This document shows, piece after piece, positions 32,921 to 45,680 of a DNA stretch of 64,000 nucleotides (position 1 is its first letter; each line of letters starts with the position of its first letter). A program made the translations under genes and the position numbers. This DNA is from Climacium dendroides (lineage: Eukaryota; Streptophyta; Bryopsida; Hypnales; Climaciaceae), in contig OX467083.1 in NCBI GenBank assembly GCA_950106755.1, positions 39,136,555 to 39,200,554 of the forward strand, in the 5' to 3' direction. The notes under the pieces are model-generated. The model was not told the origin of the DNA, did not search any database, and saw only the letters and a list, made by a program, of their open reading frames with translations.

Positions 32921-34233
32921 CTTCCTCACCACATAATTATGAGTGCCCCAAACCCTCAAACTCTATAACAACAATCTTTTGTTACTCCATTAAGTATAAC
33001 TTTGTCATACAAAATCCAAATGAAATGAGTTATAATACACTATGCCTCTCCAAACACATGGCCAAAATCGTGGCCAAAATAAACAATCATCACCCCTTCT
33101 TATCTTCCACCTTAACTTCTACTTCTACCACACAGACCAAGTGAACATCAGTTCAAACGTTGACCATGTGGCTATCTTAACACCCATTGGCCATTATTAT
33201 TGACCATATATCCCTTTTTATCCCTATCAAGAAGACTTATCATCTTTAAGCTCAACTAGAAGGTAAACTATCTTCATATTTTCTCCCTATAACTTCATAC
33301 ACATAAATAAATTTAGAAATTTAACTTCAAGTATGCAAATAAAGAACTAGAATCTAACATATGTTTAATAGAGGTAAAATATAGAATCACAAAAAATATC
33401 ACTCCATTTACATGAATTTTAGAATGCATTTGATAGTGGCTGCGACATAATCAACATGATTTGCCTTTGTTAAAGGATTTACGGCCCCTCTAACCAACAA
33501 TGGTGACCACAACTCCTTTTAATAAGCTTAACCATACAATAATATTGATCATCACTGACATCTTCAAAACATTCTTCAAATGTCACTTCTTAGTTGTTGG
33601 ACTCAACACATCAACTTACAACAAGATCACCAATGCCCAAGCATTATGTTGAAGATTTACGTGCCATTGCTACTCCACGTGAAGATGCTTTGGTGATTGA
33701 GAAAGTTCAACTTTTTCTTGTAAACATTCACGTTGCGGTGCAAGATCTAGCGACAAAAGAAGTTGATTCGGTAGTTGTGACAATGAAAACTCAAATCTAA
33801 GCTCCAATTGTGGTTCTTCATCTTGAGACTCAGAAAAAAATCCTTCAATTTTACATACTAAAATTCAAAATGAAAACAAAAACAAAATTAAAAAACAATA
33901 TGATATTAAAGATTGAAAAAATCACTTCAAGGCAATTTTCTTTCTTAATAGATAACTAGTTGCCTAGTGTAAAAACATCACCTTGAAGCTACTAAAATGA
34001 TGTCATCTTTTTTCTATATTACTATTATTAAAATACATCAAAATAGCATATAAATATATTTTTTAATATAATGCACGCATTTACAATGTGACACCACATG
34101 TCAAGATTAAAGGGATGGTTCCCTCTATCATTCATAAAAGATCCCAAGTCATGAGAGAACATTGATCAACATCTAATCTCCTAAATTTTCATTTATTAAC
34201 AAATGAAAATGATTAGTTCAGTACATCAATTGC
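32921..34233. other. AT-rich stretch with one unassigned short frame
   Basis: No gene is established. A frame at about 33594-33800 (plus) reads MPKHYVEDLRAIATPREDAL and on to a stop. Its composition looks more protein-like than neighbouring frames, but it lacks a proper start and I recognise no family; it could be a gene or transposon fragment. Confidence 0.3.
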
Positions 34234-34506
34234 ATTAGATGGGATTTGAGGTTTGTAGAGGGACGTTTCAAGCTTGTTCCCTCGTTGTTCCCCCGCAGCG
34301 AGGGAACAGCCAGCTGTTTGGGAAGGAAGGGAAAAAAGTTTAGTTCTTAGAATACAAAAAAAATTGGATTTAAAAAAAATTCGAATACTAACATGGCTGA
34401 GTCTTGACCACGTAAGCCAATTGTGTTGTTGTTGCTGCAATGCACTGCAGCAAGTTCTCCACAATGATAATTCACGGCCTTTTAAAGGCCTCAAATCCCA
34501 TCTAAT
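34234..34506. mobile_element. MITE-like element with perfect 18-bp TIRs
   Basis: ATTAGATGGGATTTGAGG (34234-34251) and its exact reverse complement (34489-34506) bound a 273-bp element. The interior shares GACGTTTCAAGCTTGTTCCC and GTCTTGACCACGT words with 9561-9855. It is more GC-rich than its surroundings. A TA could serve as target duplication, but this is not certain. No coding region. Confidence 0.8.
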
Positions 34507-37356
34507 TTATTGTAATTCTCTAGTATTATACTATCCATGATCATAGGTCCCACTATCCACAATCATAGGTTTTCACTCAAAAAAATTGTATGCTTATAGA
34601 CTCATAAATTCACAAGCTCACGCTCACACACTCACAAAATAGAAACCCTACTTATATTAACAACCATATTCCCATTTGTATCTAGACAATATATAATAGA
34701 CTTGCCTAAATGAACCTTTCAATTTCATTTTATTTCTCTTCTAGCCATCCTCCATTTTAACAAATTGTGGCTTGATATTTTTCAAGGGATAGAATTCATT
34801 TTATAACAATTAATAGCGCTATAAGAATTTACTTATAATAATTAGTTTTTTGGTATTTTTGGATTTTTTTCCACTACTTTACAGAAAATTGTACAATTCA
34901 ATTTTGATTCAATTTATACCAAATCTCCAATATAGTTACAAAATTATTTTTTGTCAATACTAAATTTGACATGGTTGGTAAGAAATGTAGTTACCATTGA
35001 CACTTGTGGAACTTTAGAATCTAACTATACAAAGATGTACCAGTATAGGAGTATTTGTACAGTTTACATTTATGCAAAGATGTGATAAGGGAAATTATCT
35101 AAATTTATTTTGAAAACAAAAAAGCTTTTAACTTAAGATATACCAATTCAATTCCTAACTTTTTTCACCTTATTATACATTTATTTTATTTTGTTCAATG
35201 TTGTTTTCTTTCATTATTTGAAACATATAAATATATTTTTCACTTATTATACTTAAACCTGATTATTGATTTGCAAGTGCATCTTCTTGATATGATTTCT
35301 AGTAAAAAAATTGAAAAAAGTTTACATGATTTCAAATGGGGATATTTTTACAATGACAATTTAATTCTTTAAAGCTATTTATAATCTAAAATATTTGTTA
35401 GTGTTTGGGACATTTAAAATAAATTATTAGATTTTGGTTTCGTTCTCTCATTTTGTTTTGGAATTAAAAAATGAAACACTCTTTTAGATAATTTAGCTTT
35501 TACAAAGATCCAAGATTTGATTTTTTTAAATTACTTCTAATTTAGGCATCTAAAGTGCAACATTAGTTTCATTTGAAAATTTGCATATGTCTTCCTAATT
35601 TTAGGCTCTACTTTGGATTCAAAAAAACTTAGCAAAGTCACATTTTCAATCTTGAAAAAAAACCAATATTGCTCTTTGCTCAATCATGTTTCACATACAT
35701 TGTTTTTGAAACCCAATTTTTTAAGCAAAACCCTTGTACTAGCAAGATCTTATTATTACAAATTCTAAAATGCAAATAGAGTTTCATTTACAATCCTATC
35801 TTTAAAAGGTAGTGATGCGGCAAATTTCGACCTGATCACCAAGGTGTGAACGGAGGAACTGAACGTTAACTGGTTCTTCATTCGTTTAGGGCAGCAGGCT
35901 TAATCTTGTTAGGCTTTCATTCCCTAATTACGGTTCCAGTTTAGCAGTTAGGGTGAGGATGAGTAGAAAAGAGGCAAAATGAGGAAGAAAGAGGGGATCA
36001 AAACATGTACCTGGAGAGGCAAGATTCAAGGGATCAATAAAAGAAATGTCTATTCTGGATTCCACTCTATGCATGGTCAGTTGAGAGTTAATTTATTCGT
36101 GTATTAGTAGTGACACTAGCAAGCCTTGAGTCTAGGTGTAAGTAAAAACACTACGACCATTGAAAATACCTATAACATAAGTGCCCTATAACTATGGAGT
36201 TGCTTACAATATAATTAATCTATAATCATGGAAGGTGCCTATAATATAGGAGCCTAGGCTCAACTGCTAGCGATCATGTTTTAAAAGGTGTTATTTTTTT
36301 TGCAATTTTGAGAATATTTTTTAATTTTTGATTCTAAAAAATTTAGAAGTTAATATTTTTTTCAAACCAAAACTAATTTCTTATACATTTCTTCATCTCT
36401 TTCAGAAAACTGAATATACTAGTCTTTCTTCGTCATTTGCATATAAAGAGTTAGTTCTATTGGAAATGCATTTGCAAAAGTTTGAATATGGACATGCAAA
36501 AAGTTATTGAATAATTAATATTCTAACAAATAGAGCTTGCAATTGCAATAATTTTGTTTTGTTTTATTTTTTCAAAATTTTTAATTGGAGCAAAATTAAA
36601 ATCTATCATGCACAATATTTAGTTAATTTGGGAGGGAATTTAGCTTTAATGCTTAAAATTTAAGAGTGGATTTTCACATTTTGCTAAATATCTTTGTATA
36701 ATTTTTTTTAATCTCTTCAATTTTTTTAATAAAGAAAGGTCTTCATTTCAAAGATTCAAAAACCTCTTTAGATTAATGAGAATGTGGAAGGTTTCATTAT
36801 CTAAGATATGGATATTGGTATTGTAGTGTTTAGAGATTAAATCAAATACCAAGAAGGAATGTTTTAAAAGTTATAAGAGTTAAGTTATTTTTACACTTGT
36901 GAATCCTATTTAGTGGTTCGGAATGTAAAGGGTCCTTCTATCTATGAAATTTTGTGCCTTAAATTTTCTTAGATGTTTATATTGAAGTTCAATATTGAAT
37001 GAATATCCATAACTTCTTAAAACATCATCTAAAAAATATATTCTACCTTGTAGTCACAATTGGCATGCCATACTAATTGATTAATCAAATTTAAAATTTA
37101 AAATTTTACAAATATTTTATAATAAAATACTATTTTTTTCCTAAAAAAATATTACAATTGAAAAAAAAATCTCCAAAAATTTTGACATCTATTTTAAAAA
37201 AAAATTGCTAATCTTAACCACCAAATATGGTACATACAATTTACAAGTACTCTAATTTATTAACATATAAACTATTGTATAGAAATTCTACTTCTATTAG
37301 ATAATTCTTCATGCTTAAATTCTTAGTTTAAAATTGAATGTGATTGATCCCTATAA
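34507..37356. other. AT-rich gene-free stretch with a small GC-richer island
   Basis: No supported gene. At about 35815-36080 there is a compositionally different patch without a lasting open frame. At 36140-36265 is a dispersed repeat shared with 42470-42590. Confidence 0.5.
36140..36265 (+). repeat. Dispersed repeat with partner at 42470-42590
   Basis: Both copies carry ACxACCATTGAA, GTGCCTATAATATA and CCCTATAACTATGGAG words several times, in internal near-tandem order. Confidence 0.55.
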
Positions 37357-37756
37357 GACTAAAGGTTCTACTTTTTTCCTATTTATTTTTTGAGAATTTG
37401 GACAGGCCCTATTGAATTCATAATTTTCATTTTTTGTATGAATTTTTAAAATGGATTCTAATTATTATAATCTACATGCAAAGCCTCATGTAAAGCTTTG
37501 TTTCTTGTCATTCTAATAGATATTGCAAAAGTTATAAGGTAATTTTTTATTTCAATCTCAAAATTGCAGTCATAAATATATTCCAAAAATAGACTAATTA
37601 ACTTATTTTGATAGTATATATTGATACATATACAAAAAACTTTGAATCATTATATTCCAATTAGCAAAGTAAAAGTTACGAGGGTAGGAAAAATATGCAA
37701 AGTTGCTTTTCCAACTTCATTTTTTAAGATTTTCAAAATATAAACAAAAATAAAAG

Positions 37757-37759
<3 letters not shown>

Positions 37760-37810
<51 letters not shown>

Positions 37811-37820
37811 CATCATCATC
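37760..37820. repeat. (ATT)n/(CAT)n microsatellite
   Basis: About 17 ATT units followed by CAT units. A 24-base A run lies at 38049-38072. Confidence 0.95.
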
Positions 37821-38202
37821 AACTAGAACATTTTTCATCGTTCGGACTAATTATTCTCAATTTCTAATGAATGTTGTTAGCATTCCAATGTTTTCTTTCA
37901 TCAAGTACCACTTTCCATTTCATAATTTTTTAAAGAAATAAAGTATTTTTGTCCTTTTTCTTTCACAAACCATTTTCCAACATCTTGACTAAACACACAT
38001 TCAAGAATATGGAACACACACTTTCATTTTTCTAAAAATGTTTGAAAGAAAAAAAAAAAAAAAAAAAAAAAATTGCCTTTGAAAAGAGCTAGAAAAACTT
38101 TCTTCACAAATTTGAAGCACATTTTACTTGCAATTAGTATGGATTTTTACTTGGAAACTTTGGGAGGATACTCTTCAAACACATTAACTAAATGATCCTT
38201 TA

Positions 38203-38572
38203 AGGTAGTTGCTCTAAAAGCAAGCGGCCTCTTCAAATCGCCCCTATATTTAGGGTTGAAATGGATACTAGGTGGTTCTTAAATGGACCACTCAAGCCAT
38301 TAAGAGAATCAAGAAAAAAAATATCACTTTAGAAGTTGCAAGTGGGCACATTTTGGAAGACCTAGGGTCACAAATAGGTGTCTACAATAGGGTTAAAAAA
38401 AAAATCATAAGTAATTCAAAAATGGTTCAAAAAATATGAAACCACTTGTGTGACTTTCCGCATCCATTTTTCTTTCTCTGAAAAATGATCCAAAAATATT
38501 TCTATTCATGGAAACCTAAAAAAAAGAAAGGGGGGACCAGCCTGTAAATGGTCGCTTTAAGGCCATACACCT
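38203..38572. mobile_element. Stowaway-like element (TA target), nested in subfamily B
   Basis: Starts AGGTAGTTGCTCTAAAAG and ends with a related inverted sequence finishing ATACACCT. TA lies directly on both sides (38201-38202 and 38573-38574). The interior aligns in the same orientation with 47577-47987 (AGAAGTTGCAAGTGGxCA, AAGTAATTCAAAAATG). It interrupts the subfamily B element 37357-38680, so it arrived later. Confidence 0.8.
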
Positions 38573-38680
38573 TAGTCAGAATTGTGAAAGAACAAATAAG
38601 GATGGAAATTTGAGCCTTCCCATAGAATACGAGTATTTCAAAGCAATTTCAGGCCTCGAAATGCTACAGAATTTTGGGGG

Positions 38681-39810
38681 CTATTTTTGTTTATTTATTT
38701 TTCTCCCTCCCTCCTTAAGCCAAGGAAGCAGAATTTCTTAGGGTTTAATTTTGAATTTTGTCAAAGTACCTACCCCTTTATTTTTACCTTATTATTATTT
38801 TCGGAATGTGATACGAGGCTCCATTTATGACCCCCCCATACGTCAACGTAGAGTCAAAGCCCATTTCCTTGGATTCCCCAACACGAAACAGGCTCCCATC
38901 AAACTTGGTAAACTTCATTATACGCAACGGGCATTTAATAGGGAATACAAAAAACAACTACTTACTCATTAAGAAGACAAGACTGGGAAAGCCCTCTGAG
39001 GTAAGTAAACTAATAATGCTGCCTGAGTGGCTGCAAAATTATACGAACAAATGGTAAAAATTTATTGACTTCACTCCTTTTTTTTCCTTTTGACAAATTT
39101 TATTTTTATTTTTTATCTGAGATACTCTACAGTACTCCTTTCCGTTCAGTTCAGTTCAGAGTTTGGCTGCGTGTGAGTGAGTTTGTATTCTAATGTTTTA
39201 TAATGGAATTTGCCCAATAGAATAGAATAGATTTAGTGTAGTCTACACCCCCAACCCCTCGCTTTTATTAAATTTTTCGTTGTCAGTGAGCAGTACCCAA
39301 GGTGAGTGAGAATCTTGGTAGGTCAGTTTGTCAGATGGACCTTCATAAGTTACTTTCCATCCACTGAACTGCTGGCTCCCCTAAAGCCCTTTCTTTCTGT
39401 ACGTCACCGGCTCAATTAAATTTTTTTTTTTTTGGGGTGGGGGTGGGGGTGGTCTCCCCCTTCCCTTGGCCTTTATAGCAATCATAGCTCCAGGCCAAAA
39501 CACACTTCATTCTTTTAATCTCTAAACTTAAAGTACTGTTTTTTAACCCCCCCGCCCCTAGTTCGGACTTCGCCTATCCAAGAAAAACTAAAATTAAAAT
39601 TGAAATTGAAATCTGTGAAGACTTCCTTCCGTTTGAATTTATGATTAAGAAAGGAAACTGATTTATTTACCGGTGGTAGTGTAGCACACTCAAATCAAGA
39701 CCTTGGTGGAGATCCGGACAGTATGTTATATAAAAGGGGGGGTACCCTGTTTCCCTTAACAATGGAAAATTGTCCATTTGGTAAAAAAAGAAAAAAAAGA
39801 AAAAAGAAAA
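38681..39810. other. Mixed-composition stretch without a supported gene
   Basis: Frames at 38751-39057 end near an AG|GTAAGT donor-like site (about 39000) but match nothing I know. G-rich GGGGTGGGGGTGGGGGTGG lies at 39434-39452. A TATA-like TTATATAAAAGG is at 39726. Confidence 0.35.
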
Positions 39811-40188
39811 AGGTGGGTACCCCCCAAACTGCCACTTTTTGCCTAGGATATTCGGATGGTGAAATTTTCATATCTTCTTGTTGGCAAGTGGGAGGAGGTT
39901 CAAATATACCGAAGAACGCGATATTTGGATACCATGTTCAAAAGTTAAGAGGGGTTAAAGTTTTGTTTGGTAGAGGTTTTAAAATTGTTTCTTCCACATA
40001 GGTACATATTGATTTTGGAGATGTACACAAAGTGACGATGGTGGTTTTAGGCAAGGCGCAATTCTAGGTGTGCCCACTTTATTGCAATCAAGAATACTTG
40101 CTTGGATTGGCTATCCTAGCAAACTATAATTCATGAAGGATCCATGTGTATTTCAATTGAATGACATCAAAAAGGTGGGTACCCCCCA
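39811..40188 (+). repeat. Repeat bounded by GGTGGGTACCCCCC, partner at 60228-60520
   Basis: GGTGGGTACCCCCCAA occurs at about 39813 and again at about 40173. The intervening sequence aligns in the same orientation with 60228-60520. The shared part stays open in one frame in both copies and encodes similar peptides (FGYHVQKLRGVKVLFG here, FGYYMQKLRRIKVFFG there), suggesting an old coding segment of a mobile element. Confidence 0.65.
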
Positions 40189-40989
40189 AGAAATATTTGA
40201 AAAGGATTAGTTTATTTTGTTGGATTTCAATTGTATGGAATTGTAGTTGAATGCTACATAAACGTCTATAAAATCAAATCAAGAGTTTTTACCATCTAGA
40301 TTGCAAGATGATAGCATTTGAAGTTAGAAAAAACAAAAATTGATCCTCCTTGACTAGTTGGCAAACTATAATTTCTCTTGGAATGTGATATTTGCACTAC
40401 TTAAATTTTTGTTAATGGTTGCATCCTACATCATGTTGGTTATATGCTTGCTAAATTTTAAAATTTGTGAAGGATTTTTGCACATATAAGCTTCCCGCCT
40501 TGTCTAAAAATATTTGGGCAACATGAATTTTGATTTAGGAAAAAATATCATCTTCTTGTAAAAGGAGGTGTCTATGGCTCATGTCAAAAATTTCAAAAAT
40601 ATTCATTCAAATTTTACTTCAAAGGAATCTACCCAAATTTTCATTTATAGAAGAGTGACTATTTAGTCCTTTTGGGTTGAAACCTACAAATAATTGGTCT
40701 AATTACACAAGCTAAATTAACTAAAGTGCCCTATTATAGTAACACTAATTGCACTAATTTGGGACTTATATAAATTTGCAAGGCACAATGATATATAATG
40801 CTAGTTTTTAGTATAATAGACAAATCAATATAATAGAATCTATATTAATATCATAATTCCTTAAATACCTCACGTCTACTCAACATTCATGTATATATAT
40901 TCATTTTCATTAAAAATTCATCCAAATATTCACTCTAGTTAAACCATGTTTATCCAACATGTATCGTAATTAGTATAAAGGGTATTGAT
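40189..40989. other. AT-rich gene-free spacer
   Basis: No coding region or clear element is seen. Confidence 0.5.
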
Positions 40990-41700
40990 ATCCTAAAGTT
41001 CTTTGACTTTATTTTCACCAAAAATGCTCCAAAAATGCCATTTTAATACAAGTATCAGATTTTACAAAAAAAAATCATTTTTGGACACATGTAACCGTGG
41101 GATCTTGTAGTATGCTGACTTTAAAACATGTGGAAAAATTTCAGAATTTTTCACAACATGGATTGCAAGATATTAGCATTTGAAGTGACAAAAGTCTTTT
41201 CTTTGGCCTTGCAAAAAACCAAGTAGATGCACTTCACAAGGTCACATTTGTATGTAAAATGTCCAAAATGGTGGTGGTTCTTTAGATTCATTCTTCAAGG
41301 CAAGTTGGCTACATACTTGAGAGAACTTTTAGATCATTTGGAATTATATAACATATAGGAAAAAAAAAGTAAGTAAAAAAATATAGATAATGGTTCAAAA
41401 TACAAAAATTGTTAAGAATCTAGTTATGGAATTGAAAAATGCCAATCCCAATGGTTGCAATGTTGCAATAAACAATGTACACACTATGATTTTATTTTTT
41501 CCAAAATATTAAAAACTGAATTAAATGAAGGACTTCAAACAGTTTGTTTTAAAGTAGAGATTCAATAATTGCCCGCAATCTAGAACTCCTCATAACTTTC
41601 ATCTCATTGATTAAAATGGAACAATTCAAATCTTTCCATGTATATATAAATCTAAAAAATCAATTTCAAATTATTTGTTTATGAAAAAATCAATTTTTAA
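40990..41700 (+). mobile_element. Partial subfamily A element
   Basis: Starts in degraded form (TCCTAAAGTTCTTTGAC) and shares ATGCTCCAAAAATGCC, GGGATCTTGTAGTATG and GGTCACATTTGTATG with 51795-52745, plus the reverse of 22412-23340. No TTAA flank or right end is identified. Confidence 0.6.
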
Positions 41701-43848
41701 AATTTACCCGGATTCCCCATTTACCAAAAAAACTATCATATTTGGCCATAACTTTTGATGCATATTTTCAAATGTCCTAAATTTTCGTGGACATGAAAGA
41801 TATTCCTTTTCTACACCTTTTATTAATGTTTGGGCCAAAAACATAAAAATCTCTAGTCACACTTGTAAAATACAATTCTTTCAATTGTAGAAACCTGTCT
41901 TAAAAATTTTGAAAATGATTTGAATAGTTCTCAATGATATTTTAAATTTTAGTATGTTTTACAAATTGTGAGAGTGAATTGGTCTTGAATTTTTTTTATT
42001 GAAGGGCACAAATCATCTATAGAAAAATAGAATAGATATGTTAGTGCAAATATTACAATTTCAATTCAATGCAAGTTTAGTGCAAATCAAGCATTCTATG
42101 CACTTCAAGTGCATGATGGGACTTGATATATTGTAATGTGCAATTACACACATGCAAATTGATTTTTCTACCTTTTGACTTTCAAAGTCAATTTTTCCAT
42201 ACCATAATTTTTTTCAAATTCAAAAAAATGAGATTACTACCTATCAAGATGACATTATTCAAAAAAAATCAATACTTCAAAAATAATGCCCATGGAGCTA
42301 ATTTTGTATTCTATGTATAGTTATTTAAAGATGACTTATTATATCATAATTGTTATATAGTTACCAAATTTTGTAAGCAAAAATGCTTTGAATATATTGA
42401 CCGAAGCTACCAATGATGCTAGTATGTGAGCACATAAACCTTTTACATATATATGAGAAGATATCCTACAACCATTGAAGGTGCTTACAACATAAACACC
42501 TATAATATAGATGTTTATAACATAGGCACCCTATAATTATGGAAGTTTTTAATAATATAGACACCTCTAACATTAGTATATAGTCTTTTAAGTTTATGTG
42601 CTCATGGTCCTAGGCTTACATAATAGCAACCCTCATGAATTTACCCCAAGACCCATTTGAATTTTTTTGGATACCATGACTTTTGATTTGAGCATATGAT
42701 TAAAAAAAATTATAATCTTGGAAAGGGAACAATTTTTTTGCCAAGTATCAAAATTTTGAAAGAATTACTCCATTCAATATTGATTTTGAAAGAACCTACC
42801 AATATTTGTATTTCCAATCATCGCTTTGAGGGACAATTACCAATAGAGGTAAAAACTTTGATTGATTTGAAGTCAACATGAAAAAATTGAATAGAATATA
42901 TGTTCCTTCATAAAACTCTCACAGCATTTGTTAAACAAGGGTAACAAGTTCAAAATTAATTTTTTACTTTTTAGAAAATATCAATTCTATGTTGGAACTT
43001 GGATTGAATTATGAAAAGAAAAATTTATGTACATATTTGAAAGTTACAATACTTTGTACTAGTAAAGAAGTATCATTTTTCACTTTTATATGTAGAGCTA
43101 GAACACAAAAATTGTCAATTATGAGTTATACATTATTGTATACAAGAACCTTCAAATCTTCAATCAACATGCAAGTGGTCAACATTGAGAATTTAACAAA
43201 CGTATGGGTACTTGCTTCAAAATATTTAAACTCAAAGATCAACATATAAATATACATGACTTTTAAATATTGTTTACCATTGTAGCTTTTTTCATAAATT
43301 TATTTAAAGAAAAATTGACAACTAGAATTACAGTTATTGAGAATTATCTTCTACAACTTATGAATTTATTTTAATGTTGAGGTCAACATTAAGATAAATT
43401 AATGAACACATTAAAAACCTCAACCTATGAGCACATTTTGACTAAATTGTTGATGGCGTCAAAACCCACAAACCTTCAAAAATGTACCTTCAACTTCCTC
43501 CTTGAACTACATTTATTACAAAACTCACAAAGAATGAAAATCTTCAATCTTGAAAGTTATGTACAAAAGCATGAATTCACCAAGGTACCATTATTGCACC
43601 AAATTCCTCAATAGGATGCAAAATTTTAGCCCAAAAAACAATTGGAAGAAAAAGAATTTTATTATTAAAAGGTGACAAGGCCCAAGTGATCATTGTTATC
43701 TCATCGTGGCACTTGCCTTCATGCATTTGTCACTCACTATGCATTGATAAGTTAACAATACAAGTGTTGCAACCACAAGACAAATTTTCTTTATAGATGA
43801 TATAAGTATATTATTCAATGAACATTGTGGAATATAGTTTGTCTTTAA
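41701..43848. other. AT-rich gene-free stretch
   Basis: No supported gene. The dispersed repeat 42470-42590 (partner 36140-36265) lies here. Confidence 0.5.
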
Positions 43849-44709
43849 TCCTTTAAATTCTTTCATGTTTGGAGACCCAAAACTACTTTAAAATACTCAT
43901 CTTCAAAGTAAAGTAAAAATATTCATCAATATTTACATTGTAACAAATCCAACCATGGAATCCTTTAGTTAACTTGTCCAAGTTTTTTGTTCTAAAATTT
44001 TAGAGTGAATATCCCATCAATTGCAAGTTTAGTGTGCCTAAACTTCAAAATGTAGGCTTTTCTAGCCCTTAAAATAGGTCAAGTTTTTCTTTCAATATTT
44101 AAAAAAAAAAATTGTCCCATAACTTGTGTGTTTTAGTCAATATGTTGGAAAATTTATTAAAGATATAAGTAAGAAAATTTAAGCCGAAAAAATTTCATAT
44201 TCAATTTTTTTTAAATTATAAAGTGGAAGGTAGTATTATATGAAAGATAAAACTAATATACTAATAACTTTTGGAAGCATTTGAGAACTTTTAATCTTAA
44301 TGATAAGAATGTTGTAATAAATAATTAATATCCTTTTATTTTAATTTGAAAATTATCAAAATTGAGAGCAAAAGACAACTTTATATGTTTTTTCTACCTT
44401 TATTGCTAAGAAAAATAAAACTCTTCATAAATTTTACTTCACTATTCAAAATTGAATGGTTTGTATGTTTTTGAGTAGGTATCAATCTATAGAATCCCAA
44501 AAAATAATTAATATATATTTTTAAATATATTTTTTGCTTGAAAAAAACCTTCTAACTTTTGCAATATTGATTAGTATGACATGAAACAAAGTTTCACACA
44601 TAGAATATAATGGGTAACATCCTGATCCTAAAATATTCAAATTATGAAGTTAGTAGAGCCTGCCCAAGTTTTCAAAAAGCCCAAAGTGAATTCCTTGGTC
44701 CTTTAGAGG
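43849..44709 (-). mobile_element. Subfamily B short element, inverted, TTAA on both sides
   Basis: TTAA at 43845-43848 precedes TCCTTTAAATTCTTTCATG. The other end GGTCCTTTAGAGG is followed by TTAA at 44710-44713. It aligns in reverse with 50848-51739 along its whole length. 861 bp, no coding region. Confidence 0.82.
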
Positions 44710-45554
44710 TTAAGCACAGAAATGTACCACATTCCACTTCCTATTTTATGATTCAAGGACATAATCATGAATATTGAAAGAAAAAATCATCAGTTACTTG
44801 TAATCACAAGAGCAGAATTTGAATTCCAGACAGGTATAGCAAATTGACAGAAAATTATTTTAAAAGCAGATGTCAACGTTGGGGGGGATTTTTTTTGGTA
44901 GGATGAAATGAAACTTCATGAATATTTTTATTTTAAACATGTTCTGAACCTTATTTTCAAAAAAAACAATTAGATATTTGTCACAGATATGGTAATCCTG
45001 TCCTTCATTTAAATGCTATTAATATGTAAATAAAGGACATTCAACAATTATCAACCCAAACCCAAACTTATAGTAGTGAAAATTATGCTTGGAAATTGCT
45101 TGCTTGTCTCACTTTTGAGGGAGCCCATTGGACTTGACTATGATAGAGAACATGATTTATAGCTACAAATGGAGTAATGTGATGATCACGTACTGAGTGC
45201 AGAGCCACAGTAGGTCACCCTATTTCTGCATGGAAGGACTTGGCAAGAAATCCACAACTGTTGAAATGGAAGGGGTGAGCAGATGATTTGCTCATGAACT
45301 TAATATGCTGCACCAGTGAGCAAATGATGATGGCAATGAAGCACAATCTGTACAATGAAGCCTCATGGAGCCAGCCACCTTCAAACAAACAACCCCAACC
45401 TGAATTATATGATGTGGATGTGCACAGTAAAACTCAAATGAATGTGAACTCACAATTGTATAAGATCACAAGACTCTAAAAAATACACTCTTCTCGGATT
45501 AAAAGCCAGCTAGTTTTGAACTATGACATGGTTTTGAAACAACAAACAGTAAAT

Positions 45555-45680
45555 CTGAGAAGATGGAAGTCCAAAATTTGAGAAGATGGAAGTCCAAAAT
45601 TTGAGAAGATGGAGTTTTCTAAATTTGAGAACATCCATGGAGATTTCAAAATTTGAGAAGATGGGAGTTCCAAAACTTGA
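45555..45680 (+). repeat. 23-bp tandem repeat, four to five diverging units
   Basis: TGAGAAGATGGAAGTCCAAA is followed by ATT and then repeated; later units are degraded (ATGGAGTTTTCTAAAT, ATGGGAGTTCCAAAACT). Confidence 0.85.

Larger units (their letters stand above)
37357..38680 (+). mobile_element. Subfamily B short element, interrupted by a TA-flanked element
   Basis: Aligns in the same orientation with 50848-51739 on both sides of the insertion 38203-38572. The left part shares GGxCCTATTGAATTCATAATTT and TTGTATGAATTTTTxAxAATGG. The right part shares TTTCAAAGCAATTTCAGGCCTC and AGAATTTTGGGGG. The left terminus is degraded. It also holds the ATT and A runs listed separately. Confidence 0.7.

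Noticed and set aside
37650..37838. Minus-strand frame with an Asn run
   Set aside because: Encoded by the ATT microsatellite; not a gene.
39726..39737. Consensus-like TATA box TTATATAAAAGG
   Set aside because: No credible coding region or transcript follows; AT-rich DNA yields such matches by chance.
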